Below, one piece after another: positions 15,595 through 16,894 of a stretch of DNA of 16,894 nucleotides (the first letter of the stretch is position 1; every line of letters starts with the position of its first letter). A program made the translations under genes and the position numbers. The stretch covers positions 1 to 16,894 of the forward strand of contig DATESZ010000099.1 of NCBI GenBank assembly GCA_035283845.1, in the 5' to 3' direction. The notes under the pieces were generated by a model. The model saw nothing but the letters and a program-made list of their open reading frames with translations, was not told the origin of the DNA and made no database searches. The DNA is from DATESZ01 sp035283845. Its GTDB lineage: Bacteria > Desulfobacterota > Syntrophia > Syntrophales > JACQWR01.

Positions 15595-16894
15595 TTATTT
15601 CAACGGAGCAACGCGGGGGAAAAGAGCATCGCCGCGTTTCAGTGTATTTCCCGCGGCAAGCCCCCCCCACTTTCGTATACTCTGGAAATCCTGCGTTTCC
15701 CGGTCTTCAATGCCGATCTGTTCCATGATTTTTCCAGCGGAATCAGGCATAAAAGGCGAAAGAAGAACAGCAATGGCTCGCAGCGACTCGATAAGGTTAT
15801 AGATAACATGTTCAAGCCTCGGTCTCAGGGACGGGTCTCTGGCCATTGCCCAAGGTTCCCGTTCGACGATATACTTGTTGACAACCCCTATAAATTCCCA
15901 GATGGACATAAGCGCCTTATGGAAGGCGAGTTCCGAGAAAGAAGCTTCCACTTCGGCAACCGTCTTTGTTAACGCCTCCGGCAAGACCTCGTCCTCCTTT
16001 GATGAGGCATGAGGATCAGACGTCTTGCCCTCCCCGTATTTCAAGGCCATGGTCATGATCCGGCTCACTAAGTTCCCCAAATCGTTGGCCAGGTCAGAGT
16101 TGATTCTCTGGACAAAGGCCTCTTCGCTGAAATTAGAGTCGAGACCAAATACCATATCCCTCAAGAGAAAATACCGGAAAGGATCCAGACCGTACTTGTC
16201 TTTTAATGTTAGGGGGTTGACGACATTGCCCACGGTCTTTGACATCTTGCTATGATCTACAATCCAGTAACCATGGACGTTAAGGTGCATGTAAGGCTCG
16301 ATTGCCGCAGCTTTCAACATGGTTGACCAGTAGATCCCGTGGGGTTTCAGGATGTCCTTGGCTATCAGGTGCTGGGAAACGGGCCAAAATATCTTAAAAT
16401 TGTCTCCATCGGGATATCCTGCGCCGGTAACGTAGTTGATAAGGGCGTCAAACCATACATAAGTTACATAATTGTCATCAAAAGGAAGGGGAATGCCCCA
16501 CGCCAGTCTTGCCTTGGGACGGGATATGCAGAGGTCCTCTAATGGCTCCCTCAGGAAGGCAAGCGCCTCATTTCTGTAACGTTCCGGTCTGATAAAATCG
16601 GGATGACCTTTGATATGCCGAATCAACCAATCCTGATATTTGCTCATCCTGAAGAAGTAGTTGCTTTCCTTCCGGTATTCAGGCGCCGTCTGATGATCGG
16701 GACAAAGACCGTCCGTAAGTTCCTTGTCCATGTAAAACCGCTCGCAACCAACGCAATAGTAGCCTTCATAATTACCGAAATAAATATCGCCGGCATCATA
16801 GACCTTCTGCAAGATCATCTGAACCGTTTTTATGTGGCGCTTATCCGTTGTCCTGATGAAATCATCGTTACTGATGGATAGTTCCGTCCAGAGA
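15595..16894 (-). CDS. metG: Methionine-tRNA ligase (5' end outside window)
   Basis: Charges tRNA-Met with methionine in the cytosol. The frame is open to the window edge; the first methionine inside, at 16818, is internal, since 25 upstream codons read LSISNDDFIRTTDKRH, the usual MetRS core. Seen, counted from the window edge: the zinc-binding C47-VG-C50 and C64-PD-H67, the VTYVWFDALINY block, and the KMSKT signature loop (16248-16234) followed by VGNVV. The anticodon-binding helical domain follows. The protein ends soon after it (GDALFPRVAPLK), so it lacks the C-terminal EMAP/Trbp111-type tRNA-binding domain of longer MetRS. About 432 residues are visible of a likely 500 or so. It is unrelated to hopanoid synthesis. 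Confidence 0.96.
   Translation of the reverse strand, partial: LWTELSISNDDFIRTTDKRHIKTVQMILQKVYDAGDIYFGNYEGYYCVGCERFYMDKELTDGLCPDHQTAPEYRKESNYFFRMSKYQDWLIRHIKGHPDFIRPERYRNEALAFLREPLEDLCISRPKARLAWGIPLPFDDNYVTYVWFDALINYVTGAGYPDGDNFKIFWPVSQHLIAKDILKPHGIYWSTMLKAAAIEPYMHLNVHGYWIVDHSKMSKTVGNVVNPLTLKDKYGLDPFRYFLLRDMVFGLDSNFSEEAFVQRINSDLANDLGNLVSRIMTMALKYGEGKTSDPHASSKEDEVLPEALTKTVAEVEASFSELAFHKALMSIWEFIGVVNKYIVEREPWAMARDPSLRPRLEHVIYNLIESLRAIAVLLSPFMPDSAGKIMEQIGIEDRETQDFQSIRKWGGLAAGNTLKRGDALFPRVAPLK

Noticed and set aside
15472..15972. A 166-residue plus-strand frame.
   Set aside because: It runs antisense to the strongly conserved metG 3' end and the start of the broken gene, and has no recognisable domain.
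1..16894. CRISPR arrays, tRNA or rRNA genes.
   Set aside because: No regularly spaced direct repeats, cloverleaf-like segments or rRNA-like stretches were seen on either strand.

Overview
The window is one lipid-biosynthesis locus: a hopanoid (bacterial sterol-analogue) gene cluster of about 14.5 kb. The gene order, the base composition (by eye near 50% G+C) and the families present (squalene-hopene cyclase, HpnG, HpnA, HpnI, HpnK, HpnJ, HpnH, HpnM, HpnL and HpnN next to metG) suggest a Gram-negative, probably anaerobic member of the former Deltaproteobacteria, for example a Syntrophales/Syntrophobacterales relative. This placement is inferred from family resemblance and is not proven. No rRNA, tRNA or other taxonomic marker apart from metG is present.

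Layout. Bases 1-99 hold the last 32 codons of an unidentified, possibly transposase, gene. Bases 100-518 are AT-rich and non-coding and end in a sigma70-like promoter. A tightly packed forward operon follows: shc (squalene to hopene), hpnG, hpnA, hpnI and hpnK, with TGATG or 7-bp overlaps at two junctions. hpnJ lies on the opposite strand, tail-to-tail with hpnK (14-bp overlap), and shares a divergent promoter region with hpnH. Forward again come hpnH, hpnM (MlaC-like periplasmic lipid carrier), hpnL (LPG-synthase/flippase-like membrane protein), a TolC-family outer-membrane protein, and hpnN (RND/MMPL-type exporter). On the far right, on the minus strand, are metG (5' end beyond the window) and, 20 bp downstream of it, a broken gene with a CDP-alcohol phosphotransferase active site.

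How the genes work together. Shc makes hopene. HpnH attaches the 5'-deoxyadenosyl group from SAM to give adenosylhopane, and HpnG removes adenine to give a ribosylhopane. HpnI adds N-acetylglucosamine to bacteriohopanetetrol, HpnK deacetylates it, and HpnJ contracts the sugar ring to the cyclitol ether. HpnM, HpnL, the TolC-like protein and HpnN look like the trafficking arm that moves hopanoids across the envelope. Squalene-forming genes (hpnC/D/E or a squalene synthase), hpnP (C2 methylase) and hpnO are not in the window.

The points most worth a second look are the TolC-like gene embedded between hpnL and hpnN, the doubly deleted CDP-alcohol phosphotransferase remnant, the inverted hpnJ with its own promoter and a perfect 16-bp palindrome in its leader, and small translational or repeat features around hpnL.
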